A DNA stretch of 8,019 bases from an uncultured Clostridia bacterium. Its GTDB lineage: Bacteria > Bacillota > Clostridia > Oscillospirales > Oscillospiraceae. Where the stretch lies: the NCBI GenBank assembly GCA_947176425.1, contig CAMWQV010000073.1, positions 1-8,019 of the forward strand, in the 5' to 3' direction. Below, piece after piece: positions 5,702-8,019 of this stretch. The notes under the pieces are model-generated. The model searched no databases. It was given only the letters and a program-made list of their open reading frames with translations, and was not told the origin of the DNA. Made by a program: the position numbers and the translations under genes. Numbering within the stretch: position 1 is the first letter of the stretch; each line of letters begins with the position of its first letter.

Positions 5702-6595
5702 TTATTTCGATAAAAATTCTGAGATTGTCAGGAAACGGTTCGCAAAAAGTCCGTAACCCACTGCCGAAGAAGCCGCTATATGGATTGGAAAAGCGTAGTC
5801 CTCCGGATGAATATTGCTGAGAATCCTGCCAAGCTCGCTCTTATCCGGGTCATGTTCCGCAAAAATAAACAGTACTTCCGGATTTTCAGGGGTAATCGTA
5901 ATATCGTACTGTTTTTCCTGCAAGCCGTCGATCAGTCCTAAACGGCATTTTTGACGGAATACTTCTGTCATGTTCTGCGCTAAACCGGTTACTTTATTCT
6001 GGTTGCTCAGGACCGCGTTCAGATCCTGCAAATGTTTTTCAATACCGGCGGCGTCTCCAAGAGAACCATCCCCGAATTTCAGTTCCATCAGAGACAGAGA
6101 AGGTTTGGAAAGATTCTTCCGGTCCGCGCCCTTTGACAGCCACTTGACGCCAATCATGTCAAAACGCGCTTTGAGGTCTTCTGTGTCCATGAACTCCAGG
6201 TCCGCTATGTAATAATCTGTTGATCTGGACAGGTCGCCGGTCCGATTGTTGATGCGGGAGATCATCTGCTGAAATTCTCTCTCATAGCCGTGTACTTTAT
6301 GAAAATAGGCGTCCATTTCCTGCTTGTACTGCGGTATCTTTTCGACTGCCTCCTGTATGCCGGGGTGTTCCGGAAGCTGACGGCAGGTGCAATAGCCAGT
6401 ATTGAAATTCAGATCGTAGCCATTCGCTCTTTCCGTCACGCGGAACATACTTCCGCCGCGGTAGTAGATATTGATGGATGTCCCGCGCAGCTCCAGACAG
6501 AGCGTGTCATCACGGAGTACTGCCTGATGGAGAGGAGATAGTTTGCCGGTCAGCAAATCGGTCATCATTTGCGTACTGATTGCTCTTTGTTTCAT
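5702..6595 (-). CDS. Unnamed protein with PD-(D/E)XK-nuclease-like motifs, 297 aa
   Basis: I do not recognise a named family. The N-terminal part has CLELRGTSINIYYRGGSMFRV (residues about 33-53), a strand-rich segment. It is followed by a probably helical region (about 78-118) rich in charged residues. The centre carries YYIADLEF (D132, E134), ARFDMIGVKW (D146) and then LSLMELKFGDGSLG (E171-L-K173), followed by AGIEKHLQDL. A D on one strand followed by E-x-K on the next, then a helix, is the core signature of the PD-(D/E)XK nuclease fold. The C-terminal part (VLFIFAEHDPDKSEL, ASSAVGYGLF) may be a second conserved block. No signal peptide or membrane segment is seen. The start has AAAGTGAG 5 nt upstream and a good promoter. 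It is divergent from deoR and convergent with acsB, with no methylase or other restriction or defence partner beside it. Nuclease activity is inference. Confidence 0.85.
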   Translation of the reverse strand: MKQRAISTQMMTDLLTGKLSPLHQAVLRDDTLCLELRGTSINIYYRGGSMFRVTERANGYDLNFNTGYCTCRQLPEHPGIQEAVEKIPQYKQEMDAYFHKVHGYEREFQQMISRINNRTGDLSRSTDYYIADLEFMDTEDLKARFDMIGVKWLSKGADRKNLSKPSLSLMELKFGDGSLGDAAGIEKHLQDLNAVLSNQNKVTGLAQNMTEVFRQKCRLGLIDGLQEKQYDITITPENPEVLFIFAEHDPDKSELGRILSNIHPEDYAFPIHIAASSAVGYGLFANRFLTISEFLSK

Positions 6596-6628
6596 GTTTT
6601 CTCACTTTCTTTCATAAATTTGTACAAA

Positions 6629-6657
6629 AGTATAACATTGTAATGGAGAGAATGCAA
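6629..6657 (-). promoter_or_regulatory. Promoter of the PD-(D/E)XK-like gene
   Basis: On the minus strand TTGCAT (6652-6657) and TATACT (6629-6634) are 17 nt apart, each close to sigma-A consensus. Transcription would start near 6622, inside the perfect palindrome TTTGTACAAA (6619-6628), which is well placed for a repressor. The leader is about 27 nt. Confidence 0.7.
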
Positions 6658-6673
6658 GCTTACCGGTTTTGCT

Positions 6674-6797
6674 TGATTTTGATTGATTAGTGAATTTTAC
6701 CAAAATCAGACGTGATTTTTTGTGATTGAAAATGACTATAAACGCTTGACTTTGATTGGAAGATGATGTATTATGATTGTACAGTCAAAAACAATCA
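6674..6797. repeat. TGATTG box array (probable DeoR operators)
   Basis: TGATTG occurs at 6680-6685, 6723-6728, 6753-6758 and 6774-6779, with the reverse complement CAATCA at 6792-6797. Start-to-start distances are 43, 30 and 21 bp, near 4, 3 and 2 helical turns. The last forward copy and the inverted copy make a perfect TGATTGT-N10-ACAATCA repeat across the deoR start region. TGATTTTG (6674-6681) and CAAAATCA (6701-6708) form a second inverted pair. Repeated T-rich half-sites are usual for DeoR-family operators, so autoregulation is likely; some boxes could also affect the divergent gene. Confidence 0.65.
6746..6774 (+). promoter_or_regulatory. Promoter of deoR-mtlA
   Basis: TTGACT (6746-6751) and TATTAT (6769-6774) are separated by 17 nt, each one mismatch from sigma-A consensus. 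A TGATTG box lies in the spacer, and the TGATTGT-N10-ACAATCA repeat starts at the last base of the -10. A protein bound there would block initiation. This promoter also shows that the upstream in-frame ATG at 6763 cannot be the start of the regulator. Confidence 0.85.
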
Positions 6798-6825
6798 AGA
6801 CGAAAACGAGAAAGGGGGATTTCTT

Positions 6826-7569
6826 ATGCTGGCTGAGCAAAGGACGGAGGTGATCTTATCGGAATTGGCGGAAAGACGCGCCGTCAGCGTGACCGATCTG
6901 TGCCAGGTGACAGGCGCGTCGGAAGCTACGATACGGCGTGATCTCAATATGCTGGCCCGACAGAGAAGATTGAATAAAGTCCACGGAGGCGCGGTCCTGA
7001 TCGAAGAGGAATTCCATGTGATGGAGCCGGATATGGAAGTCAAACGCCGGATGTCCATGGAAGAAAAAGACCGGATCGCACGGTATGCCGTGAGCCTCAT
7101 CAAGGACGATGATGTGGTCTATATGGACGCCGGGACGACCGTCTTGCAGATGGTGCAGCATTTGCAGGCGACAAAAGCTCTGTTCGTGACTAACAATATT
7201 GAGTGCGCTTTCCGGCTGATGGAAAAAGGACTGCGGACCTACGTGCTGGGCGGTGCGCTGAAACCGGGTACGATGAGCGTGGAGGGCGCGGAAACGATGG
7301 ATTCCCTGCGGCGCTATAACTTCACCAAAGCCTTTATCGGCGTAACCGGCATCACCATCGGGCAGGGCTGTACCACGCCAAGCCCGGAATCAGCCGCCGC
7401 CAAGTATCTGGCCGCTTCCAGAGCGCAGAATGTTTATGTGCTGGTCGATTCCAGCAAATTCGGCAAAGTTGCCGCCGCGCTGGTGTTCCCGCTGGATATG
7501 GCCTGCATCATTACCGACCACCTGCCCGATCAGCGGTATCGGGAATATACCGAAGTTAAAGAGGTGTAA
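6826..7569 (+). CDS. DeoR-family transcriptional regulator, probable regulator of mannitol uptake
   Basis: The protein of 247 aa has the usual DeoR/GlpR length and plan. An N-terminal winged helix-turn-helix covers about residues 5-57, with VSVTDLCQVTGASEATIRRD as the recognition region and LNKVHGGAV as the wing. The C-terminal sugar-phosphate-sensing domain follows, with YMDAGTT (phosphate-binding loop), TNNIECA, VLGGALKP and FIGVTGI as conserved elements. The start at 6826 has AAGGGGG 7 nt upstream. An in-frame ATG 21 codons earlier overlaps the -10 box and is rejected. The gene reads into mtlA after 63 nt, so it likely senses a sugar phosphate such as mannitol 1-phosphate (inference). In many Firmicutes the mannitol genes are instead run by the PRD-type activator MtlR. 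Whether it represses or activates mtlA cannot be told from the sequence. Confidence 0.93.
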   Translation: MLAEQRTEVILSELAERRAVSVTDLCQVTGASEATIRRDLNMLARQRRLNKVHGGAVLIEEEFHVMEPDMEVKRRMSMEEKDRIARYAVSLIKDDDVVYMDAGTTVLQMVQHLQATKALFVTNNIECAFRLMEKGLRTYVLGGALKPGTMSVEGAETMDSLRRYNFTKAFIGVTGITIGQGCTTPSPESAAAKYLAASRAQNVYVLVDSSKFGKVAAALVFPLDMACIITDHLPDQRYREYTEVKEV

Positions 7570-7632
7570 TTGCGGGGCTGTTCGGCCCATCTGATGCTTT
7601 CTAAATTTTTCTTGAGAAAGAGAGGACAACTC

Positions 7633-8019
7633 ATGAAAGAACGAGTACAAAAATTCGGCAGATTTCTGAGCGGTATGGTCATGCCCAATATCGGTGCGTT
7701 TATTGCCTGGGGCCTGATTGCCGCGCTGTTTATTGAGGCCGGATGGTTCCCTAACGCTACCATCGCAAAAATGGTCTCCCCTATGCTCCAGTATTTGCTC
7801 CCAATCCTCATCGCTTATACCGGCGGTAAAGCGGTCGGCGGTCAGAAAGGCGCGGTTGCCGGTGCGCTGGCTACCCTGGGCGCAATCGCTTCTACCGACA
7901 GCACCATGTTTATCGGCGCTATGATCTGCGGTCCCTTGGGCGGCTGGGCGATTAAAAAGGTCGAGGAAAAAATGGAAGGACATATCCCCGCCGGTTTCGA
8001 GATGGTAGTCAATAACTTC
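7633..8019 (+). CDS. mtlA: Mannitol-specific PTS transporter IIC component, N-terminal 129 residues (3' end outside window)
   Basis: MtlA imports mannitol across the cytoplasmic membrane and phosphorylates it to mannitol 1-phosphate. The visible part aligns closely with the start of E. coli MtlA: VQKFGRFLSGMVMPNIGAFI, the TGGKAVGGQKGAVAGA segment, MICGPLGGWAIKK and GFEMVVNNF. At least three hydrophobic segments are visible, at about residues 15-37, 49-63 and 73-104. AGAGGA lies 6 nt before the ATG. The IIB domain, and possibly IIA, lies beyond the window, so its domain order is unknown. It follows deoR by 63 nt. That gap has only weak hairpins (GGGC/GCCC at 7575-7588 and CTTTCT/AGAAAG at 7597-7620) and no clear promoter, so read-through from deoR is expected. 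Confidence 0.95.
   Translation, partial: MKERVQKFGRFLSGMVMPNIGAFIAWGLIAALFIEAGWFPNATIAKMVSPMLQYLLPILIAYTGGKAVGGQKGAVAGALATLGAIASTDSTMFIGAMICGPLGGWAIKKVEEKMEGHIPAGFEMVVNNF

Noticed and set aside
6737..6750. Possible CcpA cre site (TATAAACGCTTGAC) before deoR
   Set aside because: It keeps only the AACG core and has about four mismatches to the cre consensus, too weak to call without other evidence.
6763..6825. N-terminal extension of the DeoR regulator from the upstream ATG at 6763
   Set aside because: That ATG overlaps the -10 region of the promoter and has no ribosome site. The ATG at 6826 has a strong one and gives the usual DeoR N-terminus.
7390..7983. A 197-codon minus-strand frame opposite the end of deoR and start of mtlA
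   Set aside because: It overlaps two well-supported genes on the other strand and shows no domain or start signals.

Overview
The window reads as chromosomal DNA of an anaerobic Gram-positive bacterium of the Clostridia, probably a gut-type member of the Oscillospirales side. This is inferred from a GyrA close to the Bacillus type, purine-rich Shine-Dalgarno sites, consensus sigma-A promoters with 17-nt spacers, a bacterial-type acetyl-CoA synthase (Wood-Ljungdahl pathway) and a mannitol PTS gene. I found no rRNA, tRNA, CRISPR array, insertion sequence or prophage module.

Layout. (1) 2-2155 is the 3' part of gyrA (+). It opens just before the catalytic tyrosine and ends at a strong hairpin, 2161-2206, that can serve both strands. 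(2) 2216-2392 holds a 58-residue cysteine-rich gene on the minus strand. It is divergent from a 68-residue Arc-type ribbon-helix-helix protein (2534-2740, +). The two promoters sit back to back, and two exact 11-bp repeats lie 30 bp apart across the minus-strand promoter. rnhA (2765-3202, +) follows the RHH gene by 24 nt. (3) 3203-3524 has no gene. It holds a 9-bp tandem repeat, a CCUCC/CA-rich stretch ending in a 15-bp terminator (possibly a small RNA or a long 3' UTR), and the acsB promoter. (4) 3525-5654 is a full-length acsB with every A-cluster ligand, carrying its own promoter and terminator, with no other Wood-Ljungdahl gene in view. (5) 5702-6595 (-) encodes an unnamed protein with a PD-(D/E)XK-nuclease-like D...ExK signature. 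(6) 6826-7569 (+) is a DeoR-family regulator, preceded by an array of TGATTG boxes spaced by near-whole helical turns. (7) mtlA, the mannitol PTS IIC gene, starts at 7633 and runs off the right edge.

How the genes relate. deoR and mtlA very likely form one regulated sugar-uptake unit, with DeoR acting on its own promoter region. RHH and rnhA look co-transcribed, and the RHH protein is a natural candidate to bind the divergent promoter next to it. acsB stands alone; its carbonyl and methyl partners must be encoded elsewhere. No clear multi-gene novel system is visible. The parts least explained by known annotation are the small cysteine-rich gene with its shared operator region, the PD-(D/E)XK-like orphan, and the possible small RNA before acsB.
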